Of a stretch of DNA of 64,000 nucleotides, positions 42,946 through 52,523 are shown in pieces. The position numbers and the translations under genes were made by a program. Source of the DNA: Rhodothermales bacterium (GTDB lineage: Bacteria; Bacteroidota; Rhodothermia; Rhodothermales; JAHQVL01). Where the stretch lies: contig JAWKNW010000004.1 of assembly GCA_041391505.1 (NCBI GenBank), forward strand, positions 309,896 to 373,895. The letters are read 5' to 3'. How positions within the stretch are numbered: position 1 is the stretch's first letter; the number at the start of each line of letters is the position of its first letter. The notes beneath the pieces are model-generated. The model was given only the letters and a program-made list of their open reading frames with translations. It searched no databases and was not told the DNA's origin.

Positions 42946-45882
42946 ATGGTTCTCCAACAGCGTCGGCCCGCGTCGGACGCCGGGCTGCCTGCCGTATCGT
43001 TTGCGCGATACGCGCTGCTCGCCGCTCTCTTTCTGCTTTTCGTCGGCACCGCTCGCGCCCAGGAGCTTAGCGCCGAACTGCGTGGTTTTGTCACCGACTC
43101 GTACGACGGCCTTCCGCTCGAAGGCGCCACCGTTGCCCTGACCGTCCGCTCGGCAACGACGCTGGTCGCCGGCGCCGTCACCGACCGTTCGGGCAACTAC
43201 CGCATCACCGGGTTGCACCCGGGCCGCTACACGATCGTCATCCGCTACGTTGGCTACGAGGAACTGCGCCGGTCGATCGTACTGGAGCCCGGCCAGGCGC
43301 GGACGATGGATGTGCCGTTGCAGCAGACCAGCATCGATCTGAATACGGTAGTCGTTTCGGCATCGCGGCAGCAAGAACTTGCCCTCGAAACCGCCTCGTC
43401 GATCTCGGTGGTGGCCGATCGTGAAGTCCAGGCGGATGTCACCCCGTCCGCCGCCTCGCTGCTGCGGGATGTGGCCGGCGTCGATTACGCGCAGACCGGT
43501 CTGGATCGCCGCGAGGTGGCCCTGCGCGGTTTCAACAATTCCATCATCGGCGAGACGTACGTCCTCACGGATCATCGCGCGTCTGCGGTGCCGGGGCTCG
43601 CGCTCAACGCGTACGGCTTGATGCCCATCGCCTCGCTGGACGTGGATCGCATCGAGGTCGTGCGGGGATCGGGGTCGACGCTATATGGCGCCGGCGTCGA
43701 TCAGGGGCTCATCCACTTCGTCACCAAGGATCCGTTTGCCTATCAGGGAACGAGCTTCTCCACGGGCGGCGGCGGGCGCGGATTGATGGATCTCGAGTTT
43801 CGCCATGCCGACGCCGTGAGCCGGCGCTTTGCGTACAAAGTGGTCGGCGAATATGCGCGTGGAGAGGACTGGGAGCTGGATCCGGACGATGCGCTCGATC
43901 GGTCGCTGATCCTGGCGGAAGGCGGCGCCCTGCGCGATGCCGGCTACTGGAAGTACAACCTGAATGCCCAGGGCGAATACCGCTTTGCCGAGCGCGCTCG
44001 CCTGAGCGTCAATACCGGCTATCTCTCGCAGAAGATGGCCATGCTGACGGGCATCGGGGCGGCGCAGACGGATAATTTTGCCTACGGGTTTGCGCAGGTC
44101 CGGCTGAACGCCGGCCCGCTTTTCGCCCAGGTGTACCTCAACCAGAACAACAGCGGCGATTCGTACTACTACCGTCAGAACCTGCTCGAGGCGCCCGACA
44201 GCGCGCTGGCGATCGTCGATAAAACCCGGCTGGTCGGGGCGCAGATCAACTACGATCTGAACTACTTCAACGGCCGCGGCCGGATGGTGGTCGGCAGCGA
44301 CCTGCGGTGGACGCAGCCGCGGACGGAAGGCACCGTCTACGGCCGGTTCGAGAACGCCGACGACATCGGGGAGGCCGGCGTGTTCGCGCAATCGACGACG
44401 CGCGTATCGCCGGCGCTCGACCTGTTGCTCGCGGTCCGCGCCGACTACAATACCATCGCCGAGCACGTCCAGTATTCCCCGCGCGCCGGCTTTGTCTACA
44501 AGATCTCACCGCAACAGACCTTCCGCCTGACGCTCAATCAGGCCTACAGCGCGCCCGGGCTGAATCCCTATTTTCTGGATCTCCAGATTCGCCAGTTCCC
44601 GACGGCGGCGCCTTTTAACCTGGCCTACCAGGCGCAGGGCGCCGTGCACGGCTTTACGTTCGACGACTACCGCGCCCACAACAGCGCGGCGTTTTTATTG
44701 CCCGACGAGGGCGATCTCGCGGGAGCTCCCGGCGTGTTCGGTCAGATGGTACCCGTCGATCGCGTGCCGCTGGTGCCGGTATACCAGGCGTTTTCGACCG
44801 GCCTCGCCGCCGCGCTGGCCGACGGGACGTCGCTGCCGGCGCCGTTGAATGCGATGACGGCGGACCAGCGCGCCCAGTTCGCCGCCCTGCTGGGTCAGCT
44901 CGCGCCGTTTGTGGATGGGTACACCGCCGGCCGGCTCGGGCTGCCGGACAACTCGACGGACGGCTTCCGGGCCGTCAGCGGCCCGGTGGATGTGGCGCCG
45001 CTCAAACAGTCGCTCACGCGTTCGGTGGAAGCCGGCTACAAAGGCGTCATTACCCCCCGCTTCATCCTTTCGGTGGACGCGTACCTGACACGGAAAGAGA
45101 ATTTTGTCGGGCCGCTGCTGATCGAGTCGCCGATGGTCTATCTGACCGAAGTCGACGCCGACCTCGCGCGAGCCCTGGAGGCGACGATCGCCGACATCGC
45201 CGAGGCGAATCCGGGCACGGCGTCGTTCCTGGACGGCCTGGGGCTGGATGCGGCGGAGGCGGCCGGCCTGCTGGGCCAGCTGGCGCGGGACGGATACGGC
45301 GATGTCGCCGGCTTCGGGGCCTCGCCGGTGGCGGTCGTTCAGCCGGACCAGGCCACGCTGCCGGACGGGAGCCCCGCGACCTCGGTCGGCGGCCTGCTCA
45401 CCTACCGCAATTTCGGGCGCGTGGATCTCTGGGGGACGGATATCGACATCGACTGGCGGGCCACCGACCGGCTGCGGACCTTCGCCCACGCCTCCTTCCT
45501 GAGCGACAACTTTTTCGACTACCGGGAGCTCGGCGAGGACGACCCTGCCCTGGAAGTGCCGCTCAATGCGCCAAAGTTCAAGTTCGGCGCCGGCGCATCC
45601 TATGCCTTCCCCTTCGGCTTCTCGGCGCGCGCGGCCGTACGGCATGTCGGCGGTTTCCCCGTGCGTACCGGGCCGTTCATCGGCGATATCGAGGCCTATA
45701 CCGTTGTCGATCTCACGGCCGGCTTCGATTTCGGCCGTACCCTGCAGGGGCTGCGCCTCGACGCCACCATCCAGAATGCCCTGACCATCGTGGACGGGCA
45801 GCTCGTGGAAAGGCACCGCGAATTTGCCGGTGCGCCGCGCATCGGCCGGCTGGCGATGGCGCGGTTGGTCTATACCTTCTAG
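42946..45882 (+). CDS. TonB-dependent receptor, paralogue of the preceding one
   Basis: 978 aa from ATG 42946 (a TTG at 42922 in frame is less likely). Signal peptide FARYALLAALFLLFVGTARA-QE, then CarboxypepD_reg-like domain (GFVTDSYDGLPLEGATVALT), plug (VVVSASRQQELALETASSISV, RIEVVRGSGSTLYGAGVDQGLIHFVTKDPF) and barrel ending IGRLAMARLVYTF. Helix-rich inserts occur at the same places as in its neighbour (~619-650 and ~737-788), although their sequences have diverged. An extra Gly-rich strand (TGGGGRGLMDLEF) is specific. Outer-membrane importer; substrate unknown. The leader holds a palindromic element and the run AAAAAAGGGCCCCCC. Confidence 0.93.
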   Translation: MVLQQRRPASDAGLPAVSFARYALLAALFLLFVGTARAQELSAELRGFVTDSYDGLPLEGATVALTVRSATTLVAGAVTDRSGNYRITGLHPGRYTIVIRYVGYEELRRSIVLEPGQARTMDVPLQQTSIDLNTVVVSASRQQELALETASSISVVADREVQADVTPSAASLLRDVAGVDYAQTGLDRREVALRGFNNSIIGETYVLTDHRASAVPGLALNAYGLMPIASLDVDRIEVVRGSGSTLYGAGVDQGLIHFVTKDPFAYQGTSFSTGGGGRGLMDLEFRHADAVSRRFAYKVVGEYARGEDWELDPDDALDRSLILAEGGALRDAGYWKYNLNAQGEYRFAERARLSVNTGYLSQKMAMLTGIGAAQTDNFAYGFAQVRLNAGPLFAQVYLNQNNSGDSYYYRQNLLEAPDSALAIVDKTRLVGAQINYDLNYFNGRGRMVVGSDLRWTQPRTEGTVYGRFENADDIGEAGVFAQSTTRVSPALDLLLAVRADYNTIAEHVQYSPRAGFVYKISPQQTFRLTLNQAYSAPGLNPYFLDLQIRQFPTAAPFNLAYQAQGAVHGFTFDDYRAHNSAAFLLPDEGDLAGAPGVFGQMVPVDRVPLVPVYQAFSTGLAAALADGTSLPAPLNAMTADQRAQFAALLGQLAPFVDGYTAGRLGLPDNSTDGFRAVSGPVDVAPLKQSLTRSVEAGYKGVITPRFILSVDAYLTRKENFVGPLLIESPMVYLTEVDADLARALEATIADIAEANPGTASFLDGLGLDAAEAAGLLGQLARDGYGDVAGFGASPVAVVQPDQATLPDGSPATSVGGLLTYRNFGRVDLWGTDIDIDWRATDRLRTFAHASFLSDNFFDYRELGEDDPALEVPLNAPKFKFGAGASYAFPFGFSARAAVRHVGGFPVRTGPFIGDIEAYTVVDLTAGFDFGRTLQGLRLDATIQNALTIVDGQLVERHREFAGAPRIGRLAMARLVYTF

Positions 45883-45933
45883 CCGGCGACAGGGTCGCCG
45901 GCTGTTTCAGGCATCAGGTTGCATGTCCCGTAG

Positions 45934-46104
45934 GTCGGGTTAGGTCCCTAACAGGGACCGTAACCCGACATGCACATCGATGGACCGTAACCCGACATGC
46001 ACATCGATGGACCGTAACCCGACATGCACATCGATGGGCCGTAACCCGACATGCACATCGATGGGCCGTAACCCGACATGCACATCGATGGACCGTAACC
46101 CGAC
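45934..46104. repeat. Palindrome plus five tandem 27-bp units
   Basis: GTCGGGTTAGGTCCC (45934-45948) and GGGACCGTAACCCGAC (45954-45969) form a hairpin with one bulged base. From 45955 a 27-bp unit (GGACCGTAACCCGACATGCA, then CATCGAT) is repeated five times without spacers to 46089, followed by 15 bp of a sixth to 46104. Units 4 and 5 start GGGCCG in place of GGACCG. It lies between convergent genes and is not a CRISPR. Confidence 0.9.
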
Positions 46105-46122
46105 CTGCCGACGGTACCCCGC

Positions 46123-46956
46123 CTATCTCGTTACGAAAAATCCAACCACCCCCGCCGGACCCGCGGGCAGGTTTTTTCCCGCGACCGGGATCCTCACCCC
46201 CAGTTCGATGACCCCGGCCCCTACGTCCCATCCCACACTCGGCATCGTCTGAAGCATCTCCCGGCGAGCCGACGGGATCGTGAAACCCTGGATCCGCGGC
46301 GCATCGCCCTTCCATCCCTCCAGGATGACCTTCCAGACGAACCGGTCCCGGCGACCGCCGGCGGACAAAAAAGCAAACCATTCATCGCCCGGCTTCCGCG
46401 CGGCAGCCCGATTCAGCGCCCGCCACCGGCGGCCGGCCCAGCCGGCGAGGTAGAGCGATTTCGGGTACAGCGAATGGCCGATTTCCAGCATCAGCTCCCA
46501 GTCCCGCTGCCCCTCGCCGAGCGGGATGATTTCGGCGTCCACCGGGAAATGTCCTCCCGGCAGCTTCACGCCGCCGCGGAGCGCGATCGGCACGTTGCGG
46601 CCGGCAAGCTGGGGCGAGATGCGCAGGTAAAATCGCGGGTCGCCGAATCCCAGGCGTTCCCGCGGGCCGGCGGCGTTTTCGAAGTTCAAGCGGTGCACCG
46701 GGAGTTGCGCCCAGACATCCAGCCCCCGGATGACGCCCATCGCGGCGGTGACGTAGAGCGACGTCGTCACCGCGCGGCCGTCGGCGAAAAAGGGTTCGGC
46801 GCGGCCGGCTTCGTCGAAGGATCGCGACGTTCGATGGTGGTAGAGCGTCGTGGAAAGCCAGCCATGACCCGGTTGCAGCGTCCATTGCCCGTTGGCGCTC
46901 CCCGGCGCCAGGCCAGCGGCCCAGATCGCCACGAGCACCGTGGCCGCGCGTATCAC
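46123..46956 (-). CDS. Exported outer-membrane/transporter-like protein
   Basis: 277 aa with a GTG start at 46956 overlapping the upstream stop (GTGA). Signal peptide VIRAATVLVAIWAAGLAPGSANG-Q. The mature part is strand-rich: GHGWLSTTLYHHRTSRSFDEAGR, TTSLYVTAAMGVIRGLDVWAQLPVHRL, FGDPRFYLRISPQ, VPIALRGGVKLPGG, DWELMLEIGHSLYP, KSLYLAGWAGRRWR, GWDVGAGVIELGVRIPV. This resembles the MetA-pathway/transporter-like barrel families, in which a YVTAAMGVIRGLDV-type strand pair recurs. The terminal VVGFFVTR is not a classical BAM signal. Its translational coupling to a DUF3179 lipoprotein is the best clue to function. Confidence 0.75.
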   Translation of the reverse strand: MIRAATVLVAIWAAGLAPGSANGQWTLQPGHGWLSTTLYHHRTSRSFDEAGRAEPFFADGRAVTTSLYVTAAMGVIRGLDVWAQLPVHRLNFENAAGPRERLGFGDPRFYLRISPQLAGRNVPIALRGGVKLPGGHFPVDAEIIPLGEGQRDWELMLEIGHSLYPKSLYLAGWAGRRWRALNRAAARKPGDEWFAFLSAGGRRDRFVWKVILEGWKGDAPRIQGFTIPSARREMLQTMPSVGWDVGAGVIELGVRIPVAGKNLPAGPAGVVGFFVTR

Positions 46957-48032
46957 GGCACTCCCCAGATCCGGGTGTTGGGTTCGAAGGTGGCCCATGC
47001 GAACCAGAAGGCGACGTAGGCCTCGGCGATCGGGGTCAGCCGCGCGCCGGCGCGGTCGCCCTCCACGGCCCGTCCGTCCACCTCCCACACCGATCCGGTA
47101 TCCGTGTCCTCGATCCGCCCTTCGTGGATCTCGAACGCGATGGGCGCCCCATCCAGTTCGGCCGTGTACGCCATCGCGGCGCGCTTCGCACCATCCCACA
47201 AAATCACGACCGGCAGGCCGTCGACGGTGTCCGCGAGGGCTCGTGTGGGCGCGCCGTCGTCGAGGAGGCCGAACGGGTACGCCACGCCGCCGTCCGTGCC
47301 CGGGATGCCGAGGACCCGCTCCTTGGGCGGCCGGCGGGTATCGATGGGGAGGTTGACCAGCAGGCGGTTGTTGTCGATGTCTTCGTAGTCGCCGTACGGG
47401 TAGCCGGCGGGCGTGTAGTTGCGCGTCCAGCCGGTCTGGCTCGAGAGCACCTCGGTGTCGGGATGCAGCGCCTGCCATCCCGCCCAGGTCATCTCGATGA
47501 CCGGGCTCATGACGAGCGGCGTCCCGTTTCGTTCGCCGCAGCCGGCCTCGCGGTTCATCTGCGGCCAGAGCGACTCGTCGGTATTGCGGTCGTACATCGT
47601 CAGGTTGCTCTGGTAGAGCAGGCCCGAGACGCCGAACGCCGCGCCGGCAGCGGCCGACCGGTCGAACGCCATGCTGGATCCGGTGAGCGGGCAGAAGGTG
47701 ACGGCGAGCGGCGCCCCGTCGAGGGTCAGGTTGACGATTTCGTGCCACCATAGGATGTTGTGCGGGATGGCGATGGCCCGCTCGCCGGCGACGAGCCCGA
47801 TCACGCGGCTGCTGTCCGCCAGATACGTGGCCGTGGGGGCCGATACGAGCGGAGGATCGACCAGCGCCGGGATGCCGTCCTTCCCGACGCCTCCATCCCG
47901 AAAGAGGTTCGCGTCGACGATGCAGCCAAGCTCCATCGGCGGGTCGCCGGCGTCGCCGTTTCCGCCGCTGTCGCAGCCGGCGGTGAGGAGGAGAAGCGTG
48001 AAGGCGAGGCGGGAGATGGCCTGGATGCGCAT
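46953..48032 (-). CDS. DUF3179 lipoprotein
   Basis: 359 aa from ATG 48032. Lipobox LLTAGC (Cys20). The DUF3179 core is clear: GIPALVDPPLVSA, YLADSSRVIGLVAGERAIAIPHNILWWHEIVN, PLAVTFCPLTGSSMAFDRS, FGVSGLLYQSNLTMYDRNTDESLWPQM, and WAGWQALHPDTEVLS. The conserved Cys in TFCPLTG is present. The family occurs in periplasmic proteins of marine and soil bacteria and archaea, and its chemistry is not established. It is the first gene of a two-gene unit with the barrel-like protein. The 298-bp gap to rpe holds both divergent promoters and a segment at 48208-48237 similar to 20795-20826. Confidence 0.88.
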   Translation of the reverse strand: MRIQAISRLAFTLLLLTAGCDSGGNGDAGDPPMELGCIVDANLFRDGGVGKDGIPALVDPPLVSAPTATYLADSSRVIGLVAGERAIAIPHNILWWHEIVNLTLDGAPLAVTFCPLTGSSMAFDRSAAAGAAFGVSGLLYQSNLTMYDRNTDESLWPQMNREAGCGERNGTPLVMSPVIEMTWAGWQALHPDTEVLSSQTGWTRNYTPAGYPYGDYEDIDNNRLLVNLPIDTRRPPKERVLGIPGTDGGVAYPFGLLDDGAPTRALADTVDGLPVVILWDGAKRAAMAYTAELDGAPIAFEIHEGRIEDTDTGSVWEVDGRAVEGDRAGARLTPIAEAYVAFWFAWATFEPNTRIWGVP

Positions 48033-48330
48033 GCTGGAAACGGGCGTGGATCTCGGAGACGACTGTCTGTACGTCATAACGGCGAGGGGCGTGTTACGGA
48101 GAAGCGCGGCGTGGAGCCGCCGAGGGTTCAAAGCGCCCGCCTCGGACCGATACTCGTTCTGTGAACGTAATGACGCCTCACGAGTAGGTTCCGGGACCGA
48201 TTCCCCACGCGGCACGTTTCCTGGAAACGCCCTGCGCTGGATGCGGTGTCGTACGTCCGGCATCGCACCCGGGATGAACGGGGCGGTCGTGCGTTTGGTC
48301 CGTTCTTGCAACCGTTTTACATCGCTTTCC

Positions 48331-48999
48331 ATGCCGATCCTCGCCCCTTCCATTCTCTCCGCCGACTTCTCCCGGCTCGAGGCGCATGCCCGCGAGGCCG
48401 TCGCGGCCGGCGCCGAGTGGCTGCATATCGACGTCATGGATGGCCACTTCGTCCCCAATATCACCATCGGGCCGCTCATCGTCGAAGCCCTGAAGCCGCT
48501 TTCGCAGGAGACCGGGGCGGTGCTCGACGTCCATCTCATGATCGAGAACCCCGAGCGGTACATCGACGCGTTTGCGAAAGCCGGCGCGCACCGGATCACC
48601 GTGCACGTCGAGACGTGTCCGCACCTGCACCGTACGATCCAGCAGATCCGGGAGGCCGGCGTGCTCCCGGGAGTTACGCTCAACCCGGCCACCTCGCTCT
48701 CGACGCTCGACGAGATTTTGCCCTTCGTGGAGCTGGTGCTCATCATGTCGGTCAACCCCGGCTTCGGCGGGCAGGCCTACATCCCCCAGAGCACCCAGAA
48801 AATCCGGCGGCTGCGGCAGGAGATGAAGGCGCGGGGGCTGGATCTGCGTCTCCAGGTGGATGGGGGCGTCAAGGCGTCGAATGTGCGCGAGGTGGTGGAT
48901 GCCGGCGCCGACGTCATCGTGGCCGGCAGCGCGATCTTCGGCGGCGCCCGATCGGTGGCCGAAAACATCGCGGGCTTTCGCGCGGCGCTCGCCGTTTGA
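48331..48999 (+). CDS. rpe: Ribulose-phosphate 3-epimerase
   Basis: 222 aa. ATG 48331 is chosen because it begins MPILAPSILSADFSRLE, the invariant N-terminus; the same frame runs open far upstream without support. TIM-barrel metal and catalytic residues are present: LHIDVMDGHFVPNITIGP (His, Asp), VHLMIENP, LIMSVNPGFGGQ (phosphate and Met cap), LQVDGGVKASN (second catalytic Asp) and VAGSAIFGG. It interconverts ribulose-5-P and xylulose-5-P in the pentose phosphate pathway. Cytoplasmic. The SDR gene follows after 104 bp. Confidence 0.96.
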   Translation: MPILAPSILSADFSRLEAHAREAVAAGAEWLHIDVMDGHFVPNITIGPLIVEALKPLSQETGAVLDVHLMIENPERYIDAFAKAGAHRITVHVETCPHLHRTIQQIREAGVLPGVTLNPATSLSTLDEILPFVELVLIMSVNPGFGGQAYIPQSTQKIRRLRQEMKARGLDLRLQVDGGVKASNVREVVDAGADVIVAGSAIFGGARSVAENIAGFRAALAV

Positions 49000-49103
49000 T
49001 GGGTCGCGCGCATCGAACGTTTTCCCGTCTCGTGCATTCACGTCAACGACACGGCGCCTCGGGTGTATCCATCGCGCAGGGCCGGTCGACCATCTAGAAA
49101 CGC

Positions 49104-49955
49104 GTGCATGTGGAACGGAAGACGATACTGATTACCGGTGCCAGTGGAGGCATCGGGTATGAAACGGCGCTCGGGCTAGCCCGGATGGGGCATCACATCG
49201 TGATGATCGCCCGGAACAGGGAGCGGGGAGAGGCCGCGCAGCGGCGCATCGTGCAGGAGGCCGGCGCGGACGCCGCGCAGCTCATCCTGGCCGACCTGGC
49301 CTCGCAGGCCGATATCCGCCGCGCCGCCGCGGAAGTGCTCGATCGATACCCGCGGCTGGACGTGCTTGTCAACAACGCCGGCCTGGTTCAGGCGAAACGT
49401 GTATTGACCGTCGACGGGTTCGAGATGACCTTCGCCGTCAACCACCTCGCCTATTTCCTCCTCACGAACCTGCTGCTGGACCGCCTGAAGGCCAGCGCGC
49501 CGGCGCGCATCGTCAACGTCTCTTCGAATGCGCACAAACGGTCGCGCTTCGCCTTCGACGATCTTCAGGGCGAGCGCTCCTTCGCCCCATACGGCAGTTA
49601 CGCCCAGTCGAAGCTGGCCAACATCCTGTTCACGCGGGCGCTGGCGCGCCGGCTGGCAGGCACGGGCGTGACCGTAAACTGCCTGCACCCGGGGGTCGTG
49701 CGGACCAACATCGCCGGCAGCGGCTGGCACCCCCTCGCCCTGGCGTTCCGCCTGTTCGGCCTGTTTTATCTGAGTCCCAGCAAGGGTGCCGAGACCTCGA
49801 TCTATCTCGCCAGCTCTCCGGATGTGGCGGACGTCACCGGCGAATATTTCGACCGCAAGAAGTCGGTCAAGGCCGCGCCATCCGCCTATGTCGAGGAGGA
49901 CGCCGAGCGGCTCTGGCGCCTGAGTGCGGAGATGGTGGGCATGGCCGGCATCTGA
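49104..49955 (+). CDS. SDR family oxidoreductase (retinol-dehydrogenase-like)
   Basis: 283 aa with a GTG start at 49104; a second GTG at 49110 is possible. Cofactor motif T11-G-A-S-G-G-I-G18, VNNAG at 89-93, catalytic Ser in VNVSS (140-141), Y166-x-x-x-K170 in SYAQSKLANI, then LHPGVVRTNI. This subgroup (classical SDRs with NVSSxAH and a QSKLANI helix) contains retinol dehydrogenase-like and WW-domain-oxidoreductase-like enzymes. Bacterial substrates are undefined. NADP(H) preference is suggested by the Arg pair after beta-2 (IARNRERG). It starts 104 bp after rpe and may be co-transcribed; priA follows 79 bp later. Confidence 0.9.
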   Translation: MHVERKTILITGASGGIGYETALGLARMGHHIVMIARNRERGEAAQRRIVQEAGADAAQLILADLASQADIRRAAAEVLDRYPRLDVLVNNAGLVQAKRVLTVDGFEMTFAVNHLAYFLLTNLLLDRLKASAPARIVNVSSNAHKRSRFAFDDLQGERSFAPYGSYAQSKLANILFTRALARRLAGTGVTVNCLHPGVVRTNIAGSGWHPLALAFRLFGLFYLSPSKGAETSIYLASSPDVADVTGEYFDRKKSVKAAPSAYVEEDAERLWRLSAEMVGMAGI

Positions 49956-50034
49956 ACGAGACCGACATCGGGTTGTCACCGACCTGCCGTAGATTGCCGG
50001 TTTCATCGGCTGATTCGCATTCGAAGCTGAACCC

Positions 50035-52509
50035 TTGCCTGTGTCCGCATCCTCCAGACCCCGTAATCCCATTCCGCCGGCAACGGTCCAGGTGGCGCTG
50101 CCGCTCCCGCTGGACAAGACGTTTACCTACGCCGTCCCCGACGCGCTGCGCTTTCGGGCGAACGTCGGGTGCCGCGTACTCGTGCCGTTCGGGCACCGAA
50201 GCCAGACGGGCGTGATCGTCGCGCTGGACGATGTCGGCGGGGCCGGCGGCCGGCTCAAGCCGCTGATCGACGTGCTCGACGCCCGGCCGGCGTTTTCGCC
50301 CGATATGCTGCGCCTGACACGCTGGATCGCCGAATATTATGTATGCGGATGGGGCGAGGTGCTGCGCGCCGCGCTGCCTTCCGGGACCGAGGTGGAGGAG
50401 GAATTACGGATCACGCGCACCGACGCGACGCCGGATGTCGAGAGCGTGGGCGGCGTCGAGCTGGAGGTTCTCCGCTGGCTCGAAGAGGAAGGCGAGACGA
50501 CCTTCAGCGCGTTGCGCGAACAGCTTCAGGGCGTGACGCGCCCGCTGCTCGATCGGCTGGAGTTGGAGGGATGGATCGGGGTGCAGCATGCGGTGGGAAA
50601 GCCGCGCGTGCAGATCAAGCAGGTGAAATACGTCCGTCTCGCGACGCCGCCGTCGGAGGGGGAGAAAATCGGGGAGAAGCAGGCGGCGGTACTGGCCGCG
50701 CTCGCCGGCGGCGAGGCCGTGCCGCAGCGCGACGTGCTGGCGGGCACCGGGGCGTCGTCGAGCACCGTGGCGAGCCTGGCGAAGCGGGGGTGGGTAGAGG
50801 TGATCGAGCACGAGGTGATTCGCACGCCGCTCGGCGAATTGCCGGCGCGTCCGGAGGCGCCGCCGGCGCACGCGCTGCATCCCGCCCAGGTCGCGGCGCT
50901 GGACCGGATCGGCGCGGCGATCGGCGCCGGCCGCTTCGAGACGTTTTTGCTCCACGGGGTGACGGGCAGCGGCAAGACGGAGGTGTATATCACGGCCCTG
51001 AAACAGGTGCTCGAGCAGGGCAAGACCGGCATCATCCTCGTCCCGGAAATCGCGCTCACGCCACAGACCGTCCAGCGATTCCGCGCGCACTTCGGCGACC
51101 GGATCGCCGTGTTGCATTCCCGGATGAGCCCCGGGGAACGCTACGACGCGTGGCGGCATCTGCACGGTGGCCGGTTCGACGTGGTGATCGGGCCCCGTTC
51201 GGCGATCCTGGCGCCGCTCGCGAAGGTCGGGCTCATCGTGGTCGATGAAGAGCACGAGGGCTCCTACAAGCAGGCCGATCCCGCCCCTCGCTACCATGCG
51301 CGGGATGTGGCGGTGATGCGGGCGCACATGAGCGGAGCCGTCTGCGTGCTCGGCTCGGCGACGCCGAGTTTCGAGACCTACGCCAACGCCTACGAGACCG
51401 GCAAATACACCCTGCTGGCGATGCCGGACCGGGTGCCCGTGCCCGGGAAGGAAGCGGCGGCGCTGCCGTCGATCCGCGTCGTGGATCTCGCCACCGAACG
51501 CAAGAAGCGCCGGCTGGACGGCGCGTTATCTGAAACGCTGCGCGAGGCCATTGCGAGCCGGCTCGCGCGCGGCGAGCAGGTCATCCTGCTGCAAAACCGC
51601 CGCGGCTATGCTCCCGTACTCGAATGCCTCGCCTGCGGCTGGTCGCCCACCTGCACCGAGTGCTCGGTGACGATGACCTTCCATAAGGCGCACAACCACC
51701 TCCGGTGCCACTATTGCGGACGGGCGCAGCGGCTGCCGCGGACCTGCGGGCAATGCGGCAGCACGGAGCTGCGGCGCCTCGGCGCCGGCACGCAGCGGGT
51801 GGAAGAAGAACTGGCGGCGTATTTTCCGGATGCGCGGGTGCTGCGGATGGATCTGGACACGACGACGCGCAAAAACGCCCACCACCTGCTCCTGGACCGG
51901 TTCGGCCGCGGCGAGGCGGATATCCTGGTAGGGACGCAAATGGTGGCGAAGGGGCTGGATTTTGGCCGCGTGACCCTCGTCGGCGTCATCGATGCGGATG
52001 TGGGGATGCTGATGCCCGATTTCCGGGCCGAAGAACGCACGTTCCAGCTGCTGACGCAGGTCGCCGGCCGCGCCGGCCGGGCCGGCCTGCCGGGCGAGGT
52101 CGTGCTCCAGACCCGCAACCCCCGGCATCCCGTCATCGTGCACGCCTGCGCGCACGACGTCGAGGGGTTCATCCGTCTCGCGCTGCCGGTCCGGCAGGCG
52201 CTGAACTATCCGCCGTACGGCACCGTGGTGCTGGTCGAGTTCCGCGGCCCCGACGAGGCGGAGGTCGAACGGCTTGCGCGGCGCTGGCACGCCGCGTTCC
52301 CCGCCGGCGTGCTGGATGTGCTGGATCCCCAGCCGGCACTGATCGGCCGAGTCAAAAACCAGTTCCGCTACCACGTCGTGATCAAGGCCCCGCGCCGCCT
52401 CGCCGGCGGCGAACTCCAGCACCTCCTCCGACAGGCCGGCGCCGCCTTCGGCAAACTCCCCAACGGCTACCGGATGTCGGTGGACGTGGATGCGAATACG
52501 CTGTATTGA
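50035..52509 (+). CDS. priA: Primosomal replication protein N' (PriA helicase)
   Basis: 824 aa with a TTG start at 50035 (GTG at 50041 is the alternative). N-terminal 3'-DNA-binding domain (VALPLPLDKTFTYAVPDALR), winged helix, then the helicase: Walker A GVTGSGKT at 308-315, DEEHEGSYKQ (motif II), GSATPSFETY, the zinc-binding cluster from CLACGWSPTC, CTEC, CHYC to CGQC, and VGTQMVAKGLDF plus QVAGRAGR (motifs V-VI). It restarts stalled replication forks by loading the replicative helicase. Length is slightly above the ~730 aa of E. coli because of an enlarged region around residues 130-260. Cytoplasmic; near-universal housekeeping gene. Confidence 0.95.
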   Translation: MPVSASSRPRNPIPPATVQVALPLPLDKTFTYAVPDALRFRANVGCRVLVPFGHRSQTGVIVALDDVGGAGGRLKPLIDVLDARPAFSPDMLRLTRWIAEYYVCGWGEVLRAALPSGTEVEEELRITRTDATPDVESVGGVELEVLRWLEEEGETTFSALREQLQGVTRPLLDRLELEGWIGVQHAVGKPRVQIKQVKYVRLATPPSEGEKIGEKQAAVLAALAGGEAVPQRDVLAGTGASSSTVASLAKRGWVEVIEHEVIRTPLGELPARPEAPPAHALHPAQVAALDRIGAAIGAGRFETFLLHGVTGSGKTEVYITALKQVLEQGKTGIILVPEIALTPQTVQRFRAHFGDRIAVLHSRMSPGERYDAWRHLHGGRFDVVIGPRSAILAPLAKVGLIVVDEEHEGSYKQADPAPRYHARDVAVMRAHMSGAVCVLGSATPSFETYANAYETGKYTLLAMPDRVPVPGKEAAALPSIRVVDLATERKKRRLDGALSETLREAIASRLARGEQVILLQNRRGYAPVLECLACGWSPTCTECSVTMTFHKAHNHLRCHYCGRAQRLPRTCGQCGSTELRRLGAGTQRVEEELAAYFPDARVLRMDLDTTTRKNAHHLLLDRFGRGEADILVGTQMVAKGLDFGRVTLVGVIDADVGMLMPDFRAEERTFQLLTQVAGRAGRAGLPGEVVLQTRNPRHPVIVHACAHDVEGFIRLALPVRQALNYPPYGTVVLVEFRGPDEAEVERLARRWHAAFPAGVLDVLDPQPALIGRVKNQFRYHVVIKAPRRLAGGELQHLLRQAGAAFGKLPNGYRMSVDVDANTLY

Positions 52510-52523
52510 GCGCCAGATACCCG

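Noticed and set aside
45955..46104. CRISPR array
   Set aside because: The 27-bp units are directly adjacent with no spacers, and no cas gene lies nearby.
45980..46252. Small ORF with nine-residue repeats across the tandem units
   Set aside because: Open only because 27 is a multiple of three; the opposite strand is open too. No ribosome site or continuing domain.
47671..48330. 220-residue N-terminal extension of Rpe
   Set aside because: It lies antisense to the DUF3179 gene; the epimerase family begins at MPILAPSILSADF.
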